From Deltaproteobacteria bacterium (GTDB lineage: Bacteria > Myxococcota_A > UBA9160 > UBA6930), in contig JAJDAQ010000061.1 in assembly GCA_029261815.1 (NCBI GenBank), positions 62,001-126,000 of the forward strand: 64,000 nt of DNA. The letters are read 5' to 3'. The position numbers were made by a program, and so were the translations under genes. The notes under the pieces are model-generated. The model ran no database searches. It saw only the letters and a list, made by a program, of their open reading frames with translations, and was not told where the DNA came from. Shown here piece after piece: positions 42,103 through 50,901 of this stretch (positions are counted from its first letter, which is position 1; every line of letters begins with the position of its first letter).

Positions 42103-42190
42103 GGAGGCCGCCGGCGAGACGCCGCGGCCTTCGAGAGTCCTGGGCCGCTCGTCGAACCCCAAGAAGAGGCGGCCTCCCGGAGTACGGGAG
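42103..42190 (+). promoter_or_regulatory. Putative attenuator with mutually exclusive hairpins upstream of citramalate synthase
   Basis: Four complementary segments lie between the leader peptide and the gene. GGAGGCCGCC (42103-42112) pairs perfectly with GGCGGCCTCC (42168-42177). GCGGCC (42124-42129) pairs with GGCCGC at 42106-42111 or 42143-42148, and GGCCGC 42143-42148 also pairs with GCGGCC at 42169-42174. CTCCCG (42174-42179) pairs with CGGGAG (42185-42190), which is the ribosome-binding site of the gene. The pairs exclude each other, the layout of an attenuator. No T run follows, so control of translation is more likely than of termination. Confidence 0.5.
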
Positions 42191-42196
42191 CAAACG

Positions 42197-43747
42197 ATGA
42201 GCGCCAGAGAACGCACCCGCGTCGCCGTCATGGACACGACGCTTCGCGACGGCGAGCAGACCCCCGAGGTCGCCTATACGCCGGAAGAGAAGCTCCAGTT
42301 GGCCCGCATGCTGCTGGCCGACGTCGGCGTCGACCGGATCGAGATCGCGGGAACCCGTGTCTCGGAGGGCGAACGCGACGCGGCGCGGAAGATCTGCCGC
42401 TGGGCCAAGCGCAACGGAATGCTGATGCGCGTCGAGATGCTCGGCTACTGCGACGGCAAGAAGTCCGTCGACTGGCTGCGCGAAACCGGCGGACGGGTGA
42501 TGAACCTGCTCGTCAAGGGCAGCGAGCACCACTGCACGGGCCAACTTCGCATGACACCCGAGGCCCACCGGAAGCAGGTCGCCACGACCCTTCGTTATGC
42601 GAAGGAGCAAAAGGTCCGCTGCGGCGTCTACCTCGAGGACTGGTCCAGCGGCATCAAGGACTCGCCCGAGTACGTGTTCGCGATGATGCGCACGCTCGGC
42701 GAGCACGCGGTCGACCGCGTCTACCTGGCCGACACCCTCGGCATCATGGCACCGCGAGACGTACGCCGTTCAGTGGAGCTGATGACCGCGACCTTCCCGG
42801 ATGTCGACTACGAGTTTCATTGTCACAACGACTACGGCCTCTCGGCAGCCAACTGCCTCGCCGCGGTCGAGTCCGGCTGCACCGGTGTCCATGTGTCGGT
42901 GAACGGACTCGGCGAGCGTGCCGGGAACGCGCGGTTGGCCGAGGTCGTCGCGGTTCTTGGCGACCACGGACCGTTCGAGACCGGCGTGAACGAAGACCGG
43001 CTGGTCAGTGTCTCACGCACCGTGGAGATCTTCAGCGGCAAGGACATCTCGGCGAATGCGCCCATCGTCGGCGCCGATGTCTTCACCCAGACCGCGGGCA
43101 TCCACGCGGACGGCGATGCGAAGGGCGACCTCTACGAGAGTCGCCTCGCCCCGAAGCGTTTCGGCCGCAAGCGCCGTTACGCCCTTGGCAAACTCTCGGG
43201 CAAGGCGTCCCTCGACCAGAATCTCGGGCAGCTCGGCATCGAGCTATCGGCCAAGGACCGCGAGCAGGTGCTCAGCCGGATCGTCGAACTCGGCGACAAG
43301 AAACACACGGTCGTCCCGGAAGACCTTCGCTTCATCATCGCCGACGTCCTCAAGACGCCGAAGGACCAGATGGTCCAGATCGCGGGTTACGACGTTTCGG
43401 TCGGGAGCAACGCGTCCCCCGAGGCCACCGTGACCGTCGCCTACCGCGGCAAGGAGGCCATGGGTAAAGCCACCGGCGGCGGTGGCTACGACGCATTCAT
43501 GAATGCGATGAAGAAGGCCGTCAAGAAATTCGGAATCGATGTCCCGCGCTTGCTCGACTTCCGCGTGCGCATCCCGCCGGGCGGACGAACGAGTGCGCTG
43601 GTCGAAACCCTGATCACCTGGCGCGGCGAGGGACCCGAGGACTCGTTCTCTACGTTGGCGGTCGACTCGGACCAACTCGCCGCCGCGATCATCGCGACCG
43701 AGAAGATGTTGAACGTCGTCGCAGCGCGGCAGGCCAAGACGCGTTGA
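42197..43747 (+). CDS. cimA: (R)-citramalate synthase, Leptospira-type (LeuA homologue)
   Basis: 516-aa member of the 2-isopropylmalate synthase family, the same length as the citramalate synthase of Leptospira. It joins pyruvate and acetyl-CoA to start isoleucine synthesis without threonine. From memory it matches that enzyme closely: MNLLVKGSEHH, VYLEDWSSGIKDSPEYV, NGLGERAGN, VEIFSGKDISANAPIVG, FTQTAGIHADGDAKGDLY and a C-terminal regulatory domain with IPPGGRTSALVETLITW. The Leu and Tyr that shape a small pyruvate pocket in Leptospira are at the same sites. The metal-binding DTTLRDGEQ and HCHNDYG are intact. 2-Isopropylmalate synthase is the alternative. A ribosome-binding GGGAG precedes ATG 42197. 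Confidence 0.8.
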   Translation: MSARERTRVAVMDTTLRDGEQTPEVAYTPEEKLQLARMLLADVGVDRIEIAGTRVSEGERDAARKICRWAKRNGMLMRVEMLGYCDGKKSVDWLRETGGRVMNLLVKGSEHHCTGQLRMTPEAHRKQVATTLRYAKEQKVRCGVYLEDWSSGIKDSPEYVFAMMRTLGEHAVDRVYLADTLGIMAPRDVRRSVELMTATFPDVDYEFHCHNDYGLSAANCLAAVESGCTGVHVSVNGLGERAGNARLAEVVAVLGDHGPFETGVNEDRLVSVSRTVEIFSGKDISANAPIVGADVFTQTAGIHADGDAKGDLYESRLAPKRFGRKRRYALGKLSGKASLDQNLGQLGIELSAKDREQVLSRIVELGDKKHTVVPEDLRFIIADVLKTPKDQMVQIAGYDVSVGSNASPEATVTVAYRGKEAMGKATGGGGYDAFMNAMKKAVKKFGIDVPRLLDFRVRIPPGGRTSALVETLITWRGEGPEDSFSTLAVDSDQLAAAIIATEKMLNVVAARQAKTR

Positions 43748-43794
43748 TGCGGGCGGCGGAGCGCCAGGCCGACGGCGCCTGCCCGCGGCCCGTG

Positions 43795-44733
43795 ATGAAG
43801 GCCCTGTGCCTGATCGCGCTCCTCATGCTGGTGGCATGCAACACGCCTCCGCCTCCGCCCGACCCGCTGCATCGTCCGGCGGAAAGCCTGCTCGAGGTCA
43901 TGGCCGTGCTGCGGCGGCATGTCCCGGACGACACCTATCGCTATGCGCCGGCCGTCGACTTCACCGGACGGAACGTCTACCGCGCGTCCTTGCTCCGCCT
44001 CGAGAACCTCGAACGCGCGCACGGCGAGAGCCTTCGCGCGGGCACCTGGGACGAGACCATCGCCTTCGCGAAAGGGCGCGCACTTGAAAGGTTGCGCGCC
44101 TACGACCTCGCCGGCGCGAGCTTTCGCAATGCCGCGCGTTATGACGGAACCCTGCGGCAAGAGGCACTCCGGAGCGCGGCCATTTGCGATGCGCTGGCCG
44201 AAGCGCTGACCCTGGACGAGTCGGTCGAGGAGGACGCGTTCCCGGGCCCGATCACACGAGACGAAGCGTTCTCGACCTATGACACGCGCGACGCGCTCCT
44301 GGAACACATCGCCCGCGACGCACGCGACGACCACTACCGATTCATCATCCAGGAAGAGCGGGAGCGGCTCGTGATGGAGCGGGCAGAGTACCTGGTGGCG
44401 CTGCGTCGCCTCACCTCCGACGGCGACGTCCGGGCCCTCGCGGCGTTGCAGCGAAACGTCGTTGATCACCGCGACAGCAAGAACGCCAATCGCCACCTGC
44501 TCGCCCTGGCCGACCTCTACCGCACCTTGTCCGAGGAGTACGTGCTCGTGCGTCCGCCCGAGTCGCTGCTCTTCGACCCGGCGCAGTTCGAAGAACTGGT
44601 CGCAAGTGCTGCGCGCCTCTATGAATCCGTATCCAACCAGGATGGAGCGCCTGAGAAACTGGAAGCCGCACAGCGGCTCGAAGCATTCCTGGCGTTCACA
44701 TTGAGGGTCGACCGTGATCGTTTCTCCCCGTAG
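43795..44733 (+). CDS. Lipoprotein of unknown function, helical
   Basis: 312-aa protein with a lipoprotein signal (MKALCLIALLMLVACNTPPPPP; Cys of LVAC lipidated) and a mostly helical body (LLRLENLERAHGESLRA; IIQEERERLVMERAEYLVAL) that could be TPR-like. Upstream in-frame codons up to TTG 43744 overlap the cimA stop, but ATG 43795 gives the clear signal peptide. It is followed by another lipoprotein gene that overlaps its end by 20 bp. I do not recognise the family. Confidence 0.72.
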   Translation: MKALCLIALLMLVACNTPPPPPDPLHRPAESLLEVMAVLRRHVPDDTYRYAPAVDFTGRNVYRASLLRLENLERAHGESLRAGTWDETIAFAKGRALERLRAYDLAGASFRNAARYDGTLRQEALRSAAICDALAEALTLDESVEEDAFPGPITRDEAFSTYDTRDALLEHIARDARDDHYRFIIQEERERLVMERAEYLVALRRLTSDGDVRALAALQRNVVDHRDSKNANRHLLALADLYRTLSEEYVLVRPPESLLFDPAQFEELVASAARLYESVSNQDGAPEKLEAAQRLEAFLAFTLRVDRDRFSP

Positions 44734-46990
44734 CCGGATGGCGCTGCTAGGCGTGGCCTTTGTCCTTCTCGGGACAGCTTGTGCCACGGATGCGCCGCCG
44801 CCGCCGACCGACCCGTTGGAGCCCTTGCCCCTCCTACCCGCGATGCTGCCCGATGACGCAGATCTCGCCGCCCGCGATGCCGCGGTGGCACTCTGGGCCG
44901 ACGACCCCGCCGGCATTCGTTCCCGACGGGAGCAGCTGGAAGACATCGATCGCAACCATCAGGCAGCCGGCGATCCCGTGACCGGCCTCGTTCCGTTCGT
45001 GCGCGACGCAGAGATCGCGCTCGTCCCAGACGCCCGCGAACGCCGCGACCTCTACCGGGAGCTGCTCGAGGTCGACAATCTCGACCCCGCCCTCGAAACG
45101 CGACTCGAGGCCGAAGTCTCTGACGACCCCCTGGAACTCGCCGAGCGTCGGATACGCGACGCGCGGATCCGGCGCTGGGGCGGGTACGCCAACTCGCTGA
45201 CGCAATCGGTCGGGAGGAATGTCGCGAACCCGACCGTGCTCCCCCTGAAGGTGGCGCAGGCGCTGGTTCGAGTCGGCCTGCAAGCGCATCTCGAGGACGA
45301 GCTGTCGGTGCAGGAACGACAGGCCCTTCAACACTGGAAGGACTTCACCAAGCGACACCCCGATGCGGAGGAAGCCTCGGCCGTCCTCGCGCGAATCGAG
45401 GATGCCCAGGCGCGCTGGCTAGAAACCAAGCGAGACCAGAGCCTGCGACAGGCGCGGGCATCGCTGGAAGAAGGCAATTCCCACATGGCGGCCGCGTTCG
45501 CCGCGCGTGCACTCCGCTATCTCCCCGACGACCCGGAGGCCGCCGGCCTGCGCGTGCAGGCCCTGAGCGAGCTGGAGCGCTGGCAGGTCGAACGTGCGCG
45601 AAGCCTAGAAACGACACCCGGGCGCCTCCAAAGAGCTGGCGAGGTCGTCGAACTCGCACGTGCGCTGTGGGAACCCGGCGCCGATCTCGGAGCGGTCGCG
45701 AACCACTTCCTCGAAAGTGCGCCCCGGGACGAACGCGCTGACGAAGCCCGCTTCGTACTCGCCACCGCGGCCCACGAACGCGGCGAAGAACTTGTCGGCT
45801 GGCAGATTCTCGAGGAGCTGGCCGACGAAGACGTCGAGCGTTCGAACATGTCGCGCCATGCGCGTGCGTTGGTCCAGAGTCTCGACGCGAATCCCTATCA
45901 AGGCTTCCTCGACGCGAACGCACTCGCGCAGAGCGACCGCTATCGGTGGCTCGCCTTTGGTCCGCTCTCGTCCGGCGCGCGCGACCGCGACCTACCCCGG
46001 CCCGTCGAGTGGCTGGTCGAACTCCCGAGCCTGGCCGGCGTACTCTGGGGTCTGCCGCAGCGACTGCTGCAGTTCCCGTTCATGACGGCAGAGCGACGCT
46101 CTCCAGGCGTGATGGCCTACCGCTACCTCGAACGCTTTCCTGCCGGTGCGCACGAACAGAACGTCCAAGAGTGGCTGCTCGACTACGAACAGCGACGCAA
46201 GAACCATGTCGGCGCCTATCGCCTGGCCGCCGGCTCGACGCTCGTAGACGCGGATGAACTCGCGGAACTCAGGGAAGCCGCCGCCGCCCAGGCACTCGAA
46301 GTCGCCGAAGGCGAAGAGCGCCGGGATGTTCGCGTGCGGCTGCTACGCCAGGCCGCGCGTGACTTCAAGGGAACGGTAGCCGGGCACCAGGCCGGCCTCG
46401 GTGTGCGGCGCGAACTTGAGCAGTTCTCGCCCCAACGGATTCGGATCACACGCGGCTTCCTCGAAGAGAACCGGGCCGTCGCGGGCCCCAATGGCCTCGC
46501 GATCCGCCCAGCGTTTCTGGATGGCGAGCTCGCCAATGGCGAGCTCCACCCGGATGGCCTCTCGTTGTTAGGCGGACGAATCGTCGAGCTCGCCTTCATC
46601 CGCGAACGCGGAGACAAGGGCGATGCTCCCGAGCTCGTGCGAGAGCGGATCTCACAGGAACGACTGACTCGCGTCGTGACGCAGCTCGAGGAGAGCGCCC
46701 TCCACGCGATTCGAACCGATCGCGACCTGAGCCGCGAGCCCGACGCAGCTCGGGACACCTATCTCGAACGCGCTCGCCTCGGCGCCGTCGACAAGGCCGA
46801 CCTCCGCGCAGAAGCCGGATCGACGTACACCTACATGGGCGTTCGCGAACGCTTCGGTGCAGTCCGCGGCCGCGAATCGATCCTGCCCGTGGAACTCGTC
46901 CTCCAGGGGAGCTTCTCCGACTTCGCGCTCGGCGCTTTTCCTCGGGTCCGCCTGCCGAAGTCGACAACGGACGCAGTGCTGTATCGCTAG
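44714..46990 (+). CDS. Large lipoprotein, helical repeat protein of unknown function
   Basis: 758-aa protein whose start (GTG 44714, or ATG 44738 giving MALLGVAFVLLGTACATDA) overlaps the previous gene. The signal ends in LLGTAC with Cys lipidated, then ATDAPPPPTDP. The body has many Arg/Glu/Ala-rich helices with TPR-like spacing (DQSLRQARASLEEGNSHMA; HMAAAFAARALRYLPDDPEA) and a C-terminal beta-rich part (YMGVRERFGAVRGRESIL). Together with the gene before, it probably forms an outer-membrane or periplasmic complex. No family is recognised. Confidence 0.75.
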   Translation: MIVSPRSRMALLGVAFVLLGTACATDAPPPPTDPLEPLPLLPAMLPDDADLAARDAAVALWADDPAGIRSRREQLEDIDRNHQAAGDPVTGLVPFVRDAEIALVPDARERRDLYRELLEVDNLDPALETRLEAEVSDDPLELAERRIRDARIRRWGGYANSLTQSVGRNVANPTVLPLKVAQALVRVGLQAHLEDELSVQERQALQHWKDFTKRHPDAEEASAVLARIEDAQARWLETKRDQSLRQARASLEEGNSHMAAAFAARALRYLPDDPEAAGLRVQALSELERWQVERARSLETTPGRLQRAGEVVELARALWEPGADLGAVANHFLESAPRDERADEARFVLATAAHERGEELVGWQILEELADEDVERSNMSRHARALVQSLDANPYQGFLDANALAQSDRYRWLAFGPLSSGARDRDLPRPVEWLVELPSLAGVLWGLPQRLLQFPFMTAERRSPGVMAYRYLERFPAGAHEQNVQEWLLDYEQRRKNHVGAYRLAAGSTLVDADELAELREAAAAQALEVAEGEERRDVRVRLLRQAARDFKGTVAGHQAGLGVRRELEQFSPQRIRITRGFLEENRAVAGPNGLAIRPAFLDGELANGELHPDGLSLLGGRIVELAFIRERGDKGDAPELVRERISQERLTRVVTQLEESALHAIRTDRDLSREPDAARDTYLERARLGAVDKADLRAEAGSTYTYMGVRERFGAVRGRESILPVELVLQGSFSDFALGAFPRVRLPKSTTDAVLYR

Positions 46991-48270
46991 TTCGCGGATC
47001 GTGCCGCGATGGCACGATCGATCAGCTCGACCGGATGGACCACTTCAGCCTGGAGCCCGTGAACGGCCACTCCCGTCGAGAGCTGCATCAGACAGCCCGG
47101 GTTTCCGCTTGCGATGAAGTCGGGCGCCACCGCGGACAGGGCATCCATCTTCCGTGCGAGGATCCGTGCCGACATCTCCGGTTGCGTCAGGTTGTAGATG
47201 CCCGCAGCACCGCAGCAGCCACCGGGGTCATCGTGGGCCACGAGCGTCAGACCCGGGATCGCTTCGAGAAGCGCGCGCGGTGGAAGCGAAACGCCTTGCG
47301 CATGAATCAGATGACAAGGGTCGTCGTAACAAACGGTGCCCTCGACGCGGCCGAGGTCTCGCGGGAGTCCGGCCTCGGCCAGAACCTCACTCACGTCCCG
47401 GACCTTTCGGGCGAAGTCATCGGCTTCGCCGGGAAGGACGTGGTCGGCCTCGCGCATCGCTGCGCCACATCCGGCCGAGTTCACCACGATGGCGTCGACA
47501 TCGGCCGGGTCGAAAGCCGCCACGTTGCGCGAGGCCAGGGCGCGCGCAGTCGTCGCGTCACCGGAATGCGCCTGGAGCGCGCCGCAACAACCCTGGCCCT
47601 GCGGCACGACGACATCGAAGCCCGATGCGGCCAGCACCCTTACGGTTGCCGCGTTCACGCGGCCGAACATCTCGGGCATGATGCAACCCTCGAAGACCGC
47701 GACCCGGCCGCGGGTCGGCCCCTCCGCGGGTGTGAAGGCAGGGAGTCGCCCGCGTTCACTGCTCGGTGGAATCTGCGGAAGAAGCGCGTGCATCTCCCGA
47801 AGGCGCTGCGGCATGAGCGGCCGTACGAGTCGATCGAGTCCAAGACGTTGCGCACCCGCGAGCAGATTCACGGCCCAATGCAGCCGACGCGGATGGGGCA
47901 CGAGATCCGCGAGTGCGGAACGCTCGATCCGGGCGGCGATGCCCGTACGCAGGTCGGCATCCGCGACCGCGGCGCGCGTCTCCTCGAGCAGCGCACCGTA
48001 TGGCACGCCGGCCGGACACGCCGTCTCGCAGGCGCGACAGCCGAGACAAAGCGCCGCCTCCTCCACGATGGTCTCGCCCAACGGGATTCGACCTTCGGCG
48101 ACGCCGCGCATGAGGTAGATGCGCCCGCGCGGCGAGGACGTCTCGCGGCCCGTCTCGCGGTAGGTCGGGCACGCGGTCAGGCAAAGACCACAGTGGACAC
48201 AGTCGAGCGTGCTCTCGTATGCGGCCGCGAGCACTCCGAGGGGTGTCCCATTTTCGGGCGATGTCGTCAT
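46987..48270 (-). CDS. glcF: Glycolate oxidase iron-sulfur subunit
   Basis: 427-aa iron-sulfur protein with two 4Fe-4S motifs at the N-terminus (CVHCGLCLTACPTY and CLGCRACETACPAG) and two cysteine-rich CCG domains (CIMPEMF ... GQGCCGALQAHSG; CYDDPCHLIHAQG ... DPGGCCGAAGIYNL). It passes electrons from the FAD subunit to the quinone pool. ATG 48270 overlaps the GlcE stop as ATGA. It is the last gene of the glcDEF operon. Confidence 0.92.
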   Translation of the reverse strand: MTTSPENGTPLGVLAAAYESTLDCVHCGLCLTACPTYRETGRETSSPRGRIYLMRGVAEGRIPLGETIVEEAALCLGCRACETACPAGVPYGALLEETRAAVADADLRTGIAARIERSALADLVPHPRRLHWAVNLLAGAQRLGLDRLVRPLMPQRLREMHALLPQIPPSSERGRLPAFTPAEGPTRGRVAVFEGCIMPEMFGRVNAATVRVLAASGFDVVVPQGQGCCGALQAHSGDATTARALASRNVAAFDPADVDAIVVNSAGCGAAMREADHVLPGEADDFARKVRDVSEVLAEAGLPRDLGRVEGTVCYDDPCHLIHAQGVSLPPRALLEAIPGLTLVAHDDPGGCCGAAGIYNLTQPEMSARILARKMDALSAVAPDFIASGNPGCLMQLSTGVAVHGLQAEVVHPVELIDRAIAARSAN

Positions 48271-49454
48271 GCGTTCCCCACGAAGCGGCCCGGGTTCAGG
48301 ATGCCGGCGGGGTCGTAGCGCGACTTGATCGCGCGCTGAAGCGGCGCAGTCGCACCCACTGCACCGTAGACTTCCCGCCCGTAGCGAGCGCTCACGCTCG
48401 CAGCCTCGATCGCGAAGGGGCCCCCGGCGCAGCGCGATGCTTCGCGCGCGCAGTTCCACGCATCCGCGATCGAGCGCTCGTCCTGATCGTCGAGCGCGAA
48501 TGTCCCGCGAACAATGCCGCGGGCGGGCTCAGCGATGACCACGCCGCCGCCGGCTGCAAGGATCTGCGAAACCTCGGCCCACCGGGTCGGGCGCCCGGTC
48601 ACGCGGACCCGGAAGGGTCCGCCGTGGCGGGCCTCCTCGAGCCCACCGAATGCGTCGTCGCTCGACACCTCGCCACCCAGCGTCCGGAGCCTCGCGACAT
48701 CGTGCTCCACGGCGGCCTCGTCCCCGGCGACTTCGAAGTGCAGAATGGACGACGCGACGACGGCTGCGCGAACACTCGCACCGCGCGCGCCTTGGAGCAG
48801 CGCTGCGGGCTCATGGCCGTCAGCCGGGGCAGCGACGAACGCGACCCGCTCGGGCACCGGTTGTAGACGCACCCAGACGGACACGATCACACCCAGCGAT
48901 CCGAACGATCCTGTAAAGAGCTTGTTGAGGTCGTAGCCGGTGACGTTCTTCACGACGCGGCCGCCGAAACGGACCAGCTCGCCACTCGGCAGTGCGACCA
49001 ACATCCCAAGTACGTGATCTCGCGGCGGCCCGTAGCGAAAGCCCTGACGCGCACTTGCGACGACACCCCCGATGGTCGCTTCCGGCCCGGCCGCGTCGAA
49101 CGGCAGCTCGAAGGAGGACCCGGCGAGCTCGGCCTGAACGGAGCGAACCGTTTCACCCGCAGGCAACAACGCAACGCCCTCTTCCAGGTCGATCTCCCGC
49201 TCGGTCCGGATGCCGACCGTATCGAGCCGCACGCAGGCCGTGCACGGTGCGTTCGCAAACGAAAGCTCGGTGCTGCCGCCGACGATCAACAGGCCCTTGC
49301 CATGTTCCCGGCTGACACGCAGGGAAGCCGCGAGCGCTTCCCGACTCTCAGGGCGCAACGTCGCTTCGAGCTTCGCCCCTTCGAGCGCGACGGGCGCATG
49401 CGTCTCGACACCGCCCGGGAGGATGCTCTCCATCTCAGCGACCCAGGAACTCAC
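48267..49454 (-). CDS. glcE: Glycolate oxidase FAD-binding subunit
   Basis: 395-aa FAD-binding protein of the GlcE type. The PCMH FAD domain is seen in LLIVGGSTELSFANAP, FDAAGPEATIGGVVASARQG and VVKNVTGYDLNKLFTGSFGS. The start GTG 49454 gives a GTGA overlap with the glcD stop; an ATG 21 bp downstream is an alternative. It works with GlcD and GlcF in glycolate oxidation to glyoxylate. Confidence 0.9.
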   Translation of the reverse strand: MSSWVAEMESILPGGVETHAPVALEGAKLEATLRPESREALAASLRVSREHGKGLLIVGGSTELSFANAPCTACVRLDTVGIRTEREIDLEEGVALLPAGETVRSVQAELAGSSFELPFDAAGPEATIGGVVASARQGFRYGPPRDHVLGMLVALPSGELVRFGGRVVKNVTGYDLNKLFTGSFGSLGVIVSVWVRLQPVPERVAFVAAPADGHEPAALLQGARGASVRAAVVASSILHFEVAGDEAAVEHDVARLRTLGGEVSSDDAFGGLEEARHGGPFRVRVTGRPTRWAEVSQILAAGGGVVIAEPARGIVRGTFALDDQDERSIADAWNCAREASRCAGGPFAIEAASVSARYGREVYGAVGATAPLQRAIKSRYDPAGILNPGRFVGNA

Positions 49455-50884
49455 GAGATCGGAACCTCGTCGTAGCCGCGCGCCTTGGGGTTCGACTCGG
49501 CACAGAAGCGGGTCGTCGGGAAGATCTTCCCCGGGTTGCACACACGCTCGGGATCGAATGCGAGCCGGAGCTTCATCATGGCATCCAGATCGGCTTCGCT
49601 GAAGAGAAGCCGCATGTAGTCGCGCTTCTCGGTACCAACACCGTGCTCGCCCGTGATCACGCCGCCGGCTTCGACGCAGATGCGAAGGATCTCCTCGCCA
49701 GCGGCGATCACGCGTTCCATCTCCTCCGCATCGCGGCGGTCGAACGAGATGTTCGGGTGGAGATTGCCGTCGCCGGCGTGGAACACGTTCGAGAGCTTCA
49801 GACCGTGGCGGTCACCGATCTCGCAGACGGCCGCCAGGATCTCGGGCAGTTTCTTCCGAGGCACAACGGCGTCGTGGACGTAGAGATCCGGGGCCAGGCG
49901 CCCCATCGCACCGAACGCGCCCTTGCGTGCGCGCCAGAAGCGCACCCGCTCGGCTTCGTCACGGGCCACCTGGAAATCTCGAGCGCCGCTCGCCTCGGCG
50001 AACTCGCGGATGCGTTCGACCTGACGTGCCACCGACGCGCTGCTGCCATCCGCCTCGACGATCAAGATCGCCCCCGCATCCCGAGGAAGACCCGCCGCAT
50101 AACGACTGTCTTCGACTGCATTGATCGTCCGCTGATCGACGATCTCCATCGCCGCCGGGACCAGGCCCGCGCCGATGACGGCGCCCACCGCGCGACAAGC
50201 TTCCACGACACCGTCGAAGATGCCCAGCATCGTGGCCACGGTTTCCGGAACGGGCGTCAGGCGAACCGTGACTTCGGTTACGATTCCCAGCGTTCCCTCG
50301 CTCCCAACCACGGTACCGACCAGGTCGTAGCCGTTGGTACCGCCCGCTTCGGATCCCAGCTGGAGGCACTCGCCATCGGGCGTCACCAGTTCGAGACCGA
50401 GGATGTGGTTGGTCGTCGTTCCGTACTTGAGTGTGTGCGGCCCACCCGAATTCTCGGCCACATTCCCGCCGATCGTGCATGCCTGCTGGCTCGACGGATC
50501 CGGTGCGTAGAACAGATCCAGGTGCGCCACCGCCTTCGACAAGTCCGCGTTCACGACACCGGGTTGGACGATGGCGAAGCGGTCATTTTCATCGACGCGC
50601 ACGATCCGGTTCATGCGTTGAAGCTCGATGATGACCCCGCCTTCGATCGCGGTCGCGCCACCGGACAAACCCGTGCCAGCACCCCGCGGAACGAACGGAA
50701 CCTCGTGCTCGCGGCAGGAGCGCACGATGCGCTGGACTTCCGTCTTGTCTCGGGGCAACACGACGGCAACGGGGCGGCCGCGATGCAGGGTGAGCCCGTC
50801 CGCTTCGTAGACGAAGAGTTCCTCGTCGCGAACCAGAATTCCGTCATCGCCCACGATCGCGCGAAGTGCCGAGACAAGCCTCAT
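49451..50884 (-). CDS. glcD: Glycolate oxidase, FAD catalytic subunit
   Basis: 477-aa FAD-linked oxidase of the GlcD/D-lactate dehydrogenase group. The FAD segment PFVPRGAGTGLSGGATAI, QACTIGGNVAENSGGPHTL and the catalytic tail VFHAGDGNLHPNISFD with GVITGEHGVGTEKR are standard. It oxidises glycolate (or D-lactate). First gene of the operon; the TPR-peptidase gene ends 17 bp upstream. Confidence 0.94.
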   Translation of the reverse strand: MRLVSALRAIVGDDGILVRDEELFVYEADGLTLHRGRPVAVVLPRDKTEVQRIVRSCREHEVPFVPRGAGTGLSGGATAIEGGVIIELQRMNRIVRVDENDRFAIVQPGVVNADLSKAVAHLDLFYAPDPSSQQACTIGGNVAENSGGPHTLKYGTTTNHILGLELVTPDGECLQLGSEAGGTNGYDLVGTVVGSEGTLGIVTEVTVRLTPVPETVATMLGIFDGVVEACRAVGAVIGAGLVPAAMEIVDQRTINAVEDSRYAAGLPRDAGAILIVEADGSSASVARQVERIREFAEASGARDFQVARDEAERVRFWRARKGAFGAMGRLAPDLYVHDAVVPRKKLPEILAAVCEIGDRHGLKLSNVFHAGDGNLHPNISFDRRDAEEMERVIAAGEEILRICVEAGGVITGEHGVGTEKRDYMRLLFSEADLDAMMKLRLAFDPERVCNPGKIFPTTRFCAESNPKARGYDEVPIS

Positions 50885-50901
50885 GGAGCGGAGGTTAGCC
50901 G

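Noticed and set aside
41980..43467. Long plus-strand ORF (495 codons) across the leader and cimA
   Set aside because: It is a frame shadow of cimA: Arg-rich composition, no recognisable domain, and it overlaps the well-supported citramalate synthase frame.
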